Source: Janthinobacterium psychrotolerans (GTDB lineage Bacteria; Pseudomonadota; Gammaproteobacteria; Burkholderiales; Burkholderiaceae_D). Taken from it: DNA of 64,000 nt. Made by a program: the position numbers and the translations under genes. This document shows, in pieces, positions 8,181-17,041 of the stretch; the first letter of the stretch is position 1; every line of letters begins with the position of its first letter. The stretch is from assembly GCF_001677885.1 (NCBI RefSeq), contig NZ_LOCQ01000041.1:1-64000 (forward strand), read 5' to 3'. The notes under the pieces were generated by a model. The model was given only the letters and a program-made list of their open reading frames with translations. It did not search any database and was not told where the DNA came from.

Positions 8181-10235
8181 ATGAAGCACGCCGTCAACAC
8201 CATTCCGAAACTGCGCCTGCTGGCGCTTGCCGCCAGCGTTGGCCTGAGCGCCTGCGGCGGCAGCGACAGTCATGACGCACCAGCTGCGCCAGTCGCCATG
8301 ACCGGGGTGTTCCTCGACGGCGCCGTCGAAGGCCTGGACTACGTGGCTGGCGCCGCCGCCAGGGCCAGCACCAGCGCCAAGGGCGAATTCACGTGCAACG
8401 CCGGCGACAACGTCACCTTCAGCGCCGGCGGCGTGGTGCTGGGCGCCACCTTGTGCAGCCCCGTCGTCACGCCGTTGACCCTGGCCGCCAGCACCAGCGT
8501 GGCCGACGACAAGGTTGTCAACCGCCTGCTGGCGCTGCAACTGCTGGACGATGACAGCGACCCGTCGAACGGCATCAAGATCACCAGTGATGTGAAGACG
8601 GCGCTGGCCGGCAAGACGCTCGATTTTGCCGCCGCGCCGGCAACGTTCAATACCGCGCTGGCCGCGCAGCTGGCCACCCTGGGCGCCAAATTTGCGGCGC
8701 GCACGGTCGACAGCGAACGCCGCGCGCTGGTGCGCGAGCACTTTGAAGACACCCTGGCCTCGAAAGTGGGCGCGCCCGTCAACGAGTCGCTCACGCAAAC
8801 CACGCCGCTGGGCGAGGTGAAAGTGACGGTCACGCGCTACCAGATCCAGGCCGCCAACAGTTTTTATGTGCCGTACGAAGGCGCCAATGCCAAGGTCAAG
8901 AGCGAGTTCCCGAACGGTTTCCTGCCGTCGTACGGCTCCGGCCTGGCCTTCAAGGGGACAAACGCCAATGGCGACCTCGAATTCTATGGCCTGACCGACC
9001 GCGGCCCGAACGGCGATGGTCCGTTGGTGCCGGACCCGAACGTCAAGGGCGCCACCATCGGCAGCAAGATCTTCCCGTCGCCGAGCTTCGCCCCGGCGTT
9101 TGGCGTCATCACGGTGGGCAAGAACGGCGCCGTGCTGGCGTCGTCCACGCCGATCAAGGTCAGCGCCAGCGTCAACACCTCGGGCCTGCCGGTGCCGGTG
9201 GGCGCGGTCGGCAATTCGGCCGAGATTCCCGTGATGGACGTCATGAAGTATGACGCCGCCAGCAAGGCGGTCTTCAATGCGGGCGGCCTCGATTCGGAAG
9301 CCATCGTGGTCGACAAGAAGCGCAATGCGCTGTGGGTCTCGGACGAATACGGCCCCTTCATCATCAAGCTCGATGCGGCCACCGGCTTGATCCAGGCCAA
9401 GTACGAACCGGGCAAGGGCTTGCCGGCGCTGTTCGCCAAACGCCGCGCCAACCGCGGCATGGAAGGCATGACGCTCGACGCCTCGAACGACAAGCTGTAC
9501 GCCTTTTTGCAAAGCCCGCTGACGGACGGCAGCGCCACCTATGCGGTGACCAAAAAGTCGGAGCTGATCGAGCGCTATGCGCGCTTTACGCGCTGGATCG
9601 AATTCGACCCCGCCACTGGCACCAGCGGCAAGATGTTCGCCTATCCGCTCGACGCGCAAGACTACCAGGATGGCCGTACCGGCAACGCCAAGCTGGGTGA
9701 CATGGTGGCGCTCGGCGGCGGCAAGTTCCTCGTCATCGAGCAGGGCGCCGCGCCCTCGGGCAAGGTGTTCAATAAATTGATGCTGGTCGACCTGAACGCG
9801 GCCACCGATATTTCGGCAGCCGGCTTTAACGCGGCCACCTCGGACCTGGAAAAGAGCAGCATGGCCGGCGCGGCGGTGAACGGCGCCGACTGGGCGCAGG
9901 TGAAAGCGATGAAGAAAACCCTGCTGCTGGACTTGAACGCGATTGGCTGGGCGGCGGAAAAAGCCGAAGGGTTGACACTGATCGACGGTTCGACCATTGC
10001 GCTGGCCAACGACAACGACTTCGGCATGAAGACCAAGGTATTTGACGCGGCCGGCGTGGAAGTGCAGGGCGCCGACGTCACCAAATGCGTGGTGGACGCC
10101 AATGGCGTGATCGTCACCAGCAGCGCGGTGGGCTGCAACGCCGCCAACACCATCCGCGTGGCCCGTGGCGACGACCGCGAGCGTCCGGCACGGCTGTGGA
10201 TCGTGAAGTTTGCCAAGGCGCTCAATACGTATTGA
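8181..10235 (+). CDS. Esterase-like/phytase-family lipoprotein
   Basis: A 684-residue exported lipoprotein. The start at 8181 gives a lipoprotein signal (LLALAASVGLSAC, lipobox LSAC) followed by a low-complexity linker. The second half matches the phytase-like esterase domain (PF13449 type), with GLTDRGPNGDG near residue 272, NRGMEGMTLDASNDKLYAF, FTRWIEFDPATG and AEKAEGLTLIDGS. Related proteins are annotated as esterase-like activity of phytase family, and some act on phosphate esters. The N-terminal 220 residues are less recognisable. The Pho box just upstream supports a role in phosphate scavenging in the periplasm or at the cell surface. The exact substrate is unknown. Confidence 0.8.
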   Translation: MKHAVNTIPKLRLLALAASVGLSACGGSDSHDAPAAPVAMTGVFLDGAVEGLDYVAGAAARASTSAKGEFTCNAGDNVTFSAGGVVLGATLCSPVVTPLTLAASTSVADDKVVNRLLALQLLDDDSDPSNGIKITSDVKTALAGKTLDFAAAPATFNTALAAQLATLGAKFAARTVDSERRALVREHFEDTLASKVGAPVNESLTQTTPLGEVKVTVTRYQIQAANSFYVPYEGANAKVKSEFPNGFLPSYGSGLAFKGTNANGDLEFYGLTDRGPNGDGPLVPDPNVKGATIGSKIFPSPSFAPAFGVITVGKNGAVLASSTPIKVSASVNTSGLPVPVGAVGNSAEIPVMDVMKYDAASKAVFNAGGLDSEAIVVDKKRNALWVSDEYGPFIIKLDAATGLIQAKYEPGKGLPALFAKRRANRGMEGMTLDASNDKLYAFLQSPLTDGSATYAVTKKSELIERYARFTRWIEFDPATGTSGKMFAYPLDAQDYQDGRTGNAKLGDMVALGGGKFLVIEQGAAPSGKVFNKLMLVDLNAATDISAAGFNAATSDLEKSSMAGAAVNGADWAQVKAMKKTLLLDLNAIGWAAEKAEGLTLIDGSTIALANDNDFGMKTKVFDAAGVEVQGADVTKCVVDANGVIVTSSAVGCNAANTIRVARGDDRERPARLWIVKFAKALNTY

Positions 10236-10243
10236 GTGGTGGT

Positions 10244-10342
10244 GTCGGATTACGGCCTGCGGCCTCGGCGGCCCCGCCTAATCCGACCTACGATCGATGG
10301 CAGGTAGCGTAGGTCGGATTAGCGCGCAGCGCGTAATCCGAC
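10244..10342. repeat. Pair of opposed REP-like palindromes
   Basis: Two copies of a GTAGG-headed palindromic repeat face each other between convergent genes. The left copy (10244-10292) is in inverted orientation and ends in CCGACCTAC. The right copy (10309-10342) reads GTAGGTCGGATTAGCGCG and closes with GTAATCCGAC. Each can fold as a hairpin, and together they resemble a bacterial interspersed mosaic element. They may act as a bidirectional mRNA 3' end for the esterase and peptidase genes. Related copies occur near 33166, 46761 and 62846-63049. Confidence 0.8.
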
Positions 10343-10351
10343 ACATGCCAC

Positions 10352-12436
10352 TTACTTTTTCGTATAAGTATTCAACCAATCCAGCACCGTGTGATGCCAC
10401 AGCAGCGAGTTCGCCGGTTTCAATACCCAGTGATTCTCGTCCGGGAACACCAGCAATTTGCTTGGCACGTTCTGGCGCTGCAGCGCGGTGAAGGTGCCCA
10501 GGCCCTGGGTGGTCGGGATGCGGAAGTCCAGGTCGCCCTGGACCACCAGCATCGGCGTTTTCCAGTTCTTCACGTAGTTGACCGGGTTGAACTGTTCGTG
10601 CCTGGCTGCCGCGTCATAGTAGGTACCGCCGTTTTCCCACTCGTTGAACCACAGCTCTTCGGTCGAGTAGTACATGGCGCGGTTGTCGAACACGCCGTCG
10701 TGGTTGACCAGGCATTTGAAACCGTCCGGCCAGTTACCGGCGATCCAGTTCATCATGTAGCCGCCGTACGACGCACCGAGGGCGCAGCTGCGTTCGCGGT
10801 CCAGCCAGGCGAATTTCTGTGTCGCCGCTTCCAATCCTTTTTGCAGGTCGACCAGGGGCTTGCCGCCCCAGTCGCCGCTGATGGAGTCGGTGAACTTCTG
10901 GCCGTAGCCGGTGGAACCGTGGAAGTCGATAAAGACGGTGGCGTAGCCGGCGCCCGCATACACTTGCGGATTCCAGCGGTAGCTCCAGCTGTTGCCGAAG
11001 CTGCCTTGCGGGCCGCCGTGGACCAGAAAGGCGATCGGATACTTTTCGCCGGCCCTGGCGTTCCATGGCTTCATCACATGGCCGTAGACAGTTTCGCCAT
11101 TGGCGCCGGCAAACGAAAACTGCTCGTATTCGCCAAAACGCACGTCGGCCAGCGCTTGCGCATTCTGTTTGGTCAGCTGCGTCATCGGCGCCGACTCGGA
11201 CTTCGCATCGAGTTTGCGCTGGTACAGCTGCGCGCCAGAGGCCAGGTTGGCCTGTGTCAGCACGATGGTATTGCCGCGCACGTCGAATTCGCCGACCGCG
11301 CCCTTGCCGGTCAGGGCCGACACTTTGCCGTTGGCGGCGTCGATCTGGAACAAGCGGTGCTGGCCGACGTCATCGGCGGTGGCCAGGATGGCCTTGCCAT
11401 CCGGGGTCCAGCGGAAGTCGGCGATCGAGCGGTCCCAGTCGTCGGCCACGGTGCGCTTCTTGCCGGTGGCCACATCCATCAGCACCAGATGAAAGCGGTC
11501 CGCCTCGAAGCCTGGCTTGGTCATGGCGACGTAGGCCAGCGTGCGCCCGTCCGGCGAGTATGTCGCTTTCGCATCCCAGGCCGGATTGTCCGAGGTCAGG
11601 TTGCGCGGCGCTTCGCCGCCGCTGGCGGCTATGGTGTAGACGTCGAAGTTGGTCGACCACGACTCCGTGCGGCCGGCCACGCGCACCGAAAACGCCACCG
11701 TCTTGCCGTCCGGGCTGAAGTGGTATTCGCCGTTGTCGCCGAACGGTTTCGATGGCGCGTCGCCGTCCAGCGTGCCGCTCAGGCTGACCGGCGTGGCGCT
11801 GACCTTGCCGCTGGCGTCGATCGGCGCGGAATAGAGCACGTTGCGGCGGCCATCGGCCCAGGTGTCCCAATGGCGCACGAACAGCTGGTCATAGACCATG
11901 CCGGTGGCCTTGTTTTTCGCTTTTTCGTCGAGGCGCTTCTTGCTGCAGGCGATGTCGGCGCAATCGAGGAACACGCCCATGCTGAAGGCCAGGCGGTCGC
12001 CCTGCGGCGACAGGCGGTAGGTGTCGATGTCGAGCGCCAGGTCGGTCACCTTCGACGCTTCGCCACCGTTCATCGGCAGCTGCCACACCTGCGACGAGCC
12101 CGAGCGGCCGGACAGGAAGTAGATCGTGTCGCCCTTGGGCGACCATTGCGGATCGCTGGCGCTGGCCTCGCCGCGCGTGAGCTGGCGCGGCGCGGCGTTC
12201 GGCGCGCGCAGGTCGATCATCCACAGCTGCGTGTTGCCGCGGTTTTTGTCGAGGTTGGTGCTGCGCACGGTGTAGACCACGCGCGTGGCGTCCGGCGACA
12301 GCGCCGGGCTGCCGACACGTTCCATGGCAACCATGTCTTCGACGGTAAAACCGCGCGGCGCGGCCAGCGCCGGGGTGGCGGCGGTGGTGGCCATGGCGGC
12401 ACTGAATGCTCCCAAGAGCAGCAGACGTAAACTCAT
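10352..12436 (-). CDS. S9-family peptidase (prolyl oligopeptidase/acylaminoacyl-peptidase type)
   Basis: A 694-residue secreted serine peptidase. The signal peptide is MSLRLLLLGAFSAAMATTAA, with a cleavage site after ALAA. Residues about 35-420 form a TolB-like beta-propeller with repeated SPDG/SPKGD turns such as LSPDATRVVYTV and FSPDGKTVAFSV. The C-terminal alpha/beta hydrolase domain contains the nucleophile motif GASYGGYM (Ser556), the acid in GDLDFRIP (Asp637) and the base in DENHWVLK (His669). The enzyme should cleave short peptides in the periplasm or outside the cell. It is convergent with the esterase gene and divergent from the next gene. Length and triad are complete. Confidence 0.92.
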   Translation of the reverse strand: MSLRLLLLGAFSAAMATTAATPALAAPRGFTVEDMVAMERVGSPALSPDATRVVYTVRSTNLDKNRGNTQLWMIDLRAPNAAPRQLTRGEASASDPQWSPKGDTIYFLSGRSGSSQVWQLPMNGGEASKVTDLALDIDTYRLSPQGDRLAFSMGVFLDCADIACSKKRLDEKAKNKATGMVYDQLFVRHWDTWADGRRNVLYSAPIDASGKVSATPVSLSGTLDGDAPSKPFGDNGEYHFSPDGKTVAFSVRVAGRTESWSTNFDVYTIAASGGEAPRNLTSDNPAWDAKATYSPDGRTLAYVAMTKPGFEADRFHLVLMDVATGKKRTVADDWDRSIADFRWTPDGKAILATADDVGQHRLFQIDAANGKVSALTGKGAVGEFDVRGNTIVLTQANLASGAQLYQRKLDAKSESAPMTQLTKQNAQALADVRFGEYEQFSFAGANGETVYGHVMKPWNARAGEKYPIAFLVHGGPQGSFGNSWSYRWNPQVYAGAGYATVFIDFHGSTGYGQKFTDSISGDWGGKPLVDLQKGLEAATQKFAWLDRERSCALGASYGGYMMNWIAGNWPDGFKCLVNHDGVFDNRAMYYSTEELWFNEWENGGTYYDAAARHEQFNPVNYVKNWKTPMLVVQGDLDFRIPTTQGLGTFTALQRQNVPSKLLVFPDENHWVLKPANSLLWHHTVLDWLNTYTKK

Positions 12437-12646
12437 TCAAACTCCTGTCATGTTCAAGATCGATCTGGCCGGCAGTCCCGCCGGCAGCCCGACATGATAG
12501 CAACAAAGACGAGCTTGCCGCCGGTGTTGACCAGCGGTGGCCGAACGGTCCTGGCCAGTTGGTTATCTACAATTGTTTCCAATCGGAACGGGATTGAAAA
12601 CCATGGCTGTTAGACTACGTTTCTTTTTTCATATGAGTATTGAACC

Positions 12647-13225
12647 ATGCGCCTGACGACTTTTGCCCTGACCCTTGCCACCGTGTTTTCCTTCAGCGCC
12701 GCGCAGGCGGCCGCGACGCCGACCCTGGAACAGATACACGCCGCCGTCGCTGCGGGCGTGGCGAAAACAAAGTCCAGTGTGCCGATCGCCGTCAAGGTCA
12801 ACAGCCTGTCGGGCTGCCAGCCTTCGCCGGAAGTGCAGGGGGAAACCGTCTGCCTGGTCGGCATGAGCGCCGGCATGAACGAAGGCTACACGGTGCTGCC
12901 GCTGCGCCAGGAAAATGGCTTGTGGGCCGGCGTCGAGCGCCGCGACGCGCGCTTTCCTGGTCCGCAGCCGGCCGAAGCGGTCGCCTTGCTGCGCACCTGG
13001 GCCAAGGCGGAAATGGCGAAAGATCCGGAAGCGGCGCAGGACAAGCAGATGAATGAAGCGGCCACCACCATGGACATCACCTCCATCGATGACTGCCAGG
13101 TGATGCGCAAGACGGGTCTGGTTCGCTGCGACGTGGTGCTCACCGTGCCGGGCCAGGCCATCAAGATCTCCGCCAAGATGAGCTATGCGTTCGAGAACGG
13201 CAAATGGCGTTACGTGTTGCGTTGA
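12647..13225 (+). CDS. Small exported protein of unknown function
   Basis: A 192-residue protein with a clear signal peptide (MRLTTFALTLATVFSFSAAQ, cleavage near AQAA-AT). The mature part has Cys in SGCQPSPE and GETVCLVG and again in DDCQVM and VRCDV, so two disulphides are possible in the periplasm. No known domain was recognised. The upstream 210 bp, shared with the divergent peptidase, holds AT-rich sequence before the start, and the ribosome site is weak. The codon use fits the neighbourhood. I cannot assign a role. Confidence 0.65.
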   Translation: MRLTTFALTLATVFSFSAAQAAATPTLEQIHAAVAAGVAKTKSSVPIAVKVNSLSGCQPSPEVQGETVCLVGMSAGMNEGYTVLPLRQENGLWAGVERRDARFPGPQPAEAVALLRTWAKAEMAKDPEAAQDKQMNEAATTMDITSIDDCQVMRKTGLVRCDVVLTVPGQAIKISAKMSYAFENGKWRYVLR

Positions 13226-13695
13226 AGCAACGCTAGTGCGGCCATGTTGCCGCCCATTCCCAGCGCCGGTAGCGCTGGCCGCTCCCCCGCTGAAGTCATG
13301 CGGGCGGTGTCCCGCTACGCCATGACTATCCCCCATGACGTCGAGGCAACGCGCATGCCGCACGTGCTGCGCGTATCGCGCAAGGCCATAAATATTATCA
13401 ATATAATAATATTTATCTATATAAAATTCAATGGCCACAAAATAAATATTTCAAAATTAAAAAAACAATATATTTAAGATAATCGATTTATTTGCGTTAA
13501 TATGTGATGAACGCCAAGTAAATCAATAGTGGCACTGCCGCCACCGCCAATGCGAGTTGTCGGCAGGAATGAAATTTTTTCTATTTTATTGGCAATAAAA
13601 TATTAAGATATGGAGACCAGGCCAGCCGAAATTGTCTGCTGCCAGTCCGTTATCCGCTTACCCGTGCTGTACGGGCCACTCTTGAGGATGTGACC
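13226..13695. other. Gene-free stretch with an AT-rich island
   Basis: No convincing gene lies in these 470 bases. From about 13385 to 13500 the sequence is strikingly AT-rich against a high-GC background. It contains a perfect 9-bp inverted repeat AAATATTAT/ATAATATTT (13390-13398 and 13406-13414, 7-base loop). A second AT-rich patch lies at about 13570-13610. A weak sigma-28-like pair, TAAA at 13519-13522 and GCCG at 13537-13540, has 14 rather than 15 bases between its elements. The stretch probably holds the promoter of the chemoreceptor gene and may bind a nucleoid protein such as H-NS/MvaT. Confidence 0.5.
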
Positions 13696-15384
13696 ATGCG
13701 ACTCAACCTTCCTGTCACCGATACCGAAATCAACCTGAGCGATACCGAGACCATTGTTTCGACTACCGACTTGCAAGGCAATATCACCTACGCCAATCCG
13801 TACTTCATCGCCATCAGTGGTTATACGGCCGAGGAACTGATCGGCGCGCCGCAAAACATCCTGCGCCACCCGGACATGCCGGTCGAAGCGTTTGCCGACT
13901 TCTGGTCCACCATCCGTTCGGGCCGCTCCTGGAGCGGCATGGTCAAGAACCGCTGCAAGAATGGCGATTGCTACTGGGTGCTGGCCAACGTGACGCCGGT
14001 GGTGGCAGATGGTGCGGCGATCGGCTACATGTCGGTGCGTACCAAGCCCACGCGCCAGCAAGTGGCCGATGCTGCTGCCTTGTATGCGCGTATCAAGGCC
14101 GGCCAGGCCGGCGGCATGGCGATCAGCCAGGGCGCGGCCGTGCGTACCGGCTGGCTGGCGAAAGCCGCCGGTTTGCGCGACATGGCGCTGGGCAAGCGCA
14201 TCGGCTGGAACCTGGGCTTGATCAGCCTGGCCTTGCTGCTGCAGCTGGCCTGGAATGCCGATGTGTTGCCCGCATCTGCCGGGCCGTGGCTGACGGCCTT
14301 GTCGGTGGCCGCACTGGTGGCGACCCTGTATTTCTGGAGCGTGTTGCACCGCACCGTGCTGCTGCCTTTGCAGCAGGCGCGCCAGGCCTGCGACATCATG
14401 GCCGGCGGCGACCTGACGGGCGAGATCGACACCACGCGGCGCGATGAAATGGGGCAGTTGCTGCGCTCCTTGCGCCAGTTGCGCGTCAACCTGCATTCCA
14501 TCGTCGGCGACGTGCGCGGCAATTTTTTGCGCATCAGCGCGGCCAGCGCCGATATCGCCGCCGGCAATATGGATCTGTCGCGCCGCACCGAGGCGCAGGC
14601 GTCTGCCCTGCAGCAGACCGCGTCGAGCATGGAGCAGCTGGCCGCCACGGTCCAGCAGAACAGCGGCAACGCGGGCCAGGCCAGCGAGATGGTGGGCAAG
14701 GCGCATGGCCTGGCCGGGCGCGGCGGCGAAATCGTCGATCAGGTGGTGGTGATGATGGACGAGATCAACGCCTCGTCGAAAAAGATCGGCGACATCACCG
14801 GCATTATCGAAGGCATCGCGTTCCAGACCAATATCCTGGCCTTGAATGCGGCCGTGGAAGCGGCGCGCGCCGGCGACCAGGGACGCGGCTTTGCCGTGGT
14901 GGCTGGCGAAGTGCGCAGCCTGGCGCAGCGTTCGGCCGCCGCCGCCACCGAAATCAAGCAGCTCATTACCGCTTCCTTGCAGCAGGTGGAGGAGGGCACG
15001 CGGCTGGCCGCACAGGCCGGTGCCAGCAGCCAGGACATGCTGGGCGCGGTGCAGGGCGTCAATGGCATCATGGGCGAAATCGCCGCCGCTTCGCGCGAGC
15101 AAAGCCATGGCATCGGCCAGGTCAACCAGGCGGTCACGCAAATGGATGAAGTGACGCAGCAGAACGCGGCGCTGGTGGAGGAATCGGCTGCTGCCTCCGC
15201 CTCGCTGCAGGACCAGACCTTGCAGCTGGAACAGGCGATGGCGCTGTTCCGGCTCGAACGGCGCAGCGCTACAACAGCTGTTCGGACAGCGCCAGGAACG
15301 GCACGGCAGGCACCAGGAAGGCAAATGGCGGGGACGAAGGCGGCAGTTGCGCCAGCAGCGCGCAGTCGGCAGATTGCGGGGTAA
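13696..15384 (+). CDS. Methyl-accepting chemotaxis protein with N-terminal PAS domain (Aer-like)
   Basis: A 562-residue receptor. Residues about 18-120 form a PAS domain of the Aer type (ITYANPYFIAISGYTAEELI, then NILRHPDMP and GDCYWVLANVTPV), which in Aer binds FAD and senses redox state. A hydrophobic segment follows at about 170-215, then a HAMP-like region and the signalling domain with the conserved hairpin tip [18 protein letters not shown]. The start at 13696 has TTGAGGA seven bases upstream; a GTG two codons earlier is less likely. The C-terminus has no xWxxF tether. Its last 116 bases overlap the convergent gene at 15269. It should report energy or redox taxis to CheA. Confidence 0.9.
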   Translation: MRLNLPVTDTEINLSDTETIVSTTDLQGNITYANPYFIAISGYTAEELIGAPQNILRHPDMPVEAFADFWSTIRSGRSWSGMVKNRCKNGDCYWVLANVTPVVADGAAIGYMSVRTKPTRQQVADAAALYARIKAGQAGGMAISQGAAVRTGWLAKAAGLRDMALGKRIGWNLGLISLALLLQLAWNADVLPASAGPWLTALSVAALVATLYFWSVLHRTVLLPLQQARQACDIMAGGDLTGEIDTTRRDEMGQLLRSLRQLRVNLHSIVGDVRGNFLRISAASADIAAGNMDLSRRTEAQASALQQTASSMEQLAATVQQNSGNAGQASEMVGKAHGLAGRGGEIVDQVVVMMDEINASSKKIGDITGIIEGIAFQTNILALNAAVEAARAGDQGRGFAVVAGEVRSLAQRSAAAATEIKQLITASLQQVEEGTRLAAQAGASSQDMLGAVQGVNGIMGEIAAASREQSHGIGQVNQAVTQMDEVTQQNAALVEESAAASASLQDQTLQLEQAMALFRLERRSATTAVRTAPGTARQAPGRQMAGTKAAVAPAARSRQIAG

Positions 15385-16117
15385 GCGGCAGCACCCGCGC
15401 CAGGTCGACCGGCAGGCTGATTTCACCGAGCGCCAGCCTGCCGTTGCGCGGCACGTGGGCGACGGCCGCGTCCTGGCAGGCCAGACTGGCGACGGCGTTA
15501 TCCCAGCTGCCGAACATGGCGCGCCACGTGTCGTCCAGGTCTTTGGTGCCGGCCACCTGCGCCTGAACCTTGAAGGCTGGCGCGCTGCCGGCGCCAGCAA
15601 GGATGGCGCAATGGGCCGCTTTTTCATCGGCGCCATGCGTCATGCTCGCTGCCAGGTGGGTCGGCAGGATATCGCTGAACAATCGCGTGGCCAGCGCATG
15701 CGGCAGGCTGTCCATCACGTTTTTCAGGAAAAACACGGTCGGCACCTGGGGCGCGCCGGCTGGTGCCTGATCCAGGTACAGCCGCCAGTTGCTTTGCAGC
15801 GGAGACGGCATCAGGCGGCGCAAGGGGCCGGCCATGCGGGGCCCGAAATGGCCGTGGCGGTAAGTGAGCACCGTGAATGGCGTCAGGCCATCGCGCTGCA
15901 GCAGAGCCAGGCCGGGCGGCAGCAGCGCCTGCGCGGCGCCGGCGTCGACCAGCCAGCTGACGTAAATGACATCGACCACGTCGCTGGCCAGGGTGACAAA
16001 CGGCAGGCGCGACATGACGGCGTGGCGCCAGTTGGCCCAGCGCCCGCTGTTGGCCACGCGGGCGAGCAGCCTGCCGGCGCGGCCAGGATGCGGATGCAGA
16101 TAGGTATTGAGATGCAA
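15269..16117 (-). CDS. DUF2071/acetoacetate-decarboxylase-like protein
   Basis: A 282-residue cytoplasmic protein. Its middle part has the look of DUF2071 (YqjF) and acetoacetate-decarboxylase-fold proteins: YVSWLVDAGAAQALLPPGLA, FTVLTYRHGHFGPRM and PTVFFLKNVMDSLPHALATR. I see no certain catalytic lysine motif, so decarboxylase activity is not claimed. It lies 63 bases downstream of a 3-hydroxybutyrate dehydrogenase on the same strand, which makes a link to ketone-body or acetoacetate metabolism attractive. The 3' end runs 116 bases into the convergent chemoreceptor gene. Its C-terminal sequence, ending ALSEQLL, looks like genuine protein, so both frames are probably used. Confidence 0.6.
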   Translation of the reverse strand: MHLNTYLHPHPGRAGRLLARVANSGRWANWRHAVMSRLPFVTLASDVVDVIYVSWLVDAGAAQALLPPGLALLQRDGLTPFTVLTYRHGHFGPRMAGPLRRLMPSPLQSNWRLYLDQAPAGAPQVPTVFFLKNVMDSLPHALATRLFSDILPTHLAASMTHGADEKAAHCAILAGAGSAPAFKVQAQVAGTKDLDDTWRAMFGSWDNAVASLACQDAAVAHVPRNGRLALGEISLPVDLARVLPLTPQSADCALLAQLPPSSPPFAFLVPAVPFLALSEQLL

Positions 16118-16180
16118 GACAGGACTTTCGCAAAAAATCGCCAGGCAGGCGGATGCCGCCTGCCTGGCTCCGGAGGCGAC

Positions 16181-16963
16181 TTATTGCATGTGCCAGCCGT
16201 GGCTGACCACGATCGACTGGCCGCTCAGCGCATTCGACGGAAACGCCGCCAGGAACACGGCCGTTTGCGCCACGTCCTGGGTAGTGGTGAATTCGCCGTC
16301 GATGGTGTCTTTCAGCATGACTTTCTTGATCACGTCTTCTTCGCTGATGTTCAGCTGCGCCGCCTGTTCGGGGATCTGCTTGTCGACCAGCGGGGTGCGC
16401 ACGAAGCCGGGGCAGATCACGTTGGCGCGGATGCCGTCTTTCGCGCCTTCCTTGGCCACCACCTTGGCCAGGCCCACCAGGCCGTGCTTGGCCGCCACGT
16501 AAGCGCTCTTGAAGGGCGAACCTTCATGCGAGTGCACCGAACCCATGTAGATGATGGCGCCGCCGCGGCCTTTCTCAATCATGGCGCGCATGCAGGCGCG
16601 GGTGGTGAGAAAGGCGCCGTCCATGTGAATTGCCAGCATTTTCTTCCACTGGTCGAAAGCATAGTCGACTACCGGGCTGATGATCTGGATGCCGGCGTTG
16701 CTGATCAGGATGTCGATGCCGCCGAAGTGGGCCACGGCGTCGGCCACGCCCTTGTCTACCTGCTCTTCGCTCGATACGTCCATGGCGACGGCAAAGGCCT
16801 CGCCGCCGGCCTGCCTGATTTCATCGGCCGTCTTGCTGGCGGCGTCGAGCGCCAGGTCGGCGATCACGATCTTGGCGCCTTGTTTGGCGTATTCAATGGC
16901 CATTTCCTTGCCGATGCCGCTGGCGGCGCCGGTAATCAGTGCGACTTTGTCCTTGAGTTGCAT
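16181..16963 (-). CDS. bdhA: 3-hydroxybutyrate dehydrogenase (SDR family)
   Basis: A 260-residue NAD-dependent short-chain dehydrogenase that interconverts 3-hydroxybutyrate and acetoacetate during polyhydroxybutyrate breakdown. The cofactor motif ITGAASGIG is at residues 10-18, NAG follows in LISNAGIQI, and the catalytic Ser and Tyr-x-x-x-Lys appear in MGSVHSHEG and SAYVAAKHG. The [19 protein letters not shown] stretch and the C-terminal [14 protein letters not shown] are typical of bacterial 3-hydroxybutyrate dehydrogenases. The gene lies 78 bp downstream of an AraC-type regulator on the same strand. Confidence 0.93.
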   Translation of the reverse strand: MQLKDKVALITGAASGIGKEMAIEYAKQGAKIVIADLALDAASKTADEIRQAGGEAFAVAMDVSSEEQVDKGVADAVAHFGGIDILISNAGIQIISPVVDYAFDQWKKMLAIHMDGAFLTTRACMRAMIEKGRGGAIIYMGSVHSHEGSPFKSAYVAAKHGLVGLAKVVAKEGAKDGIRANVICPGFVRTPLVDKQIPEQAAQLNISEEDVIKKVMLKDTIDGEFTTTQDVAQTAVFLAAFPSNALSGQSIVVSHGWHMQ

Positions 16964-17041
16964 TATTCTTCCTTTGCATTGCAGGTTGGAGGATACAAAT
17001 TAACTTGCCACTGCCAGTATAGCCAGAAACCGAAACAGAGA

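Noticed and set aside
13519-13540. Sigma-28 promoter for the PAS chemoreceptor
   Set aside because: TAAA and GCCG are present, but the spacing is one base short, the remaining -10 bases do not match, and AT-rich sequence makes chance matches likely.
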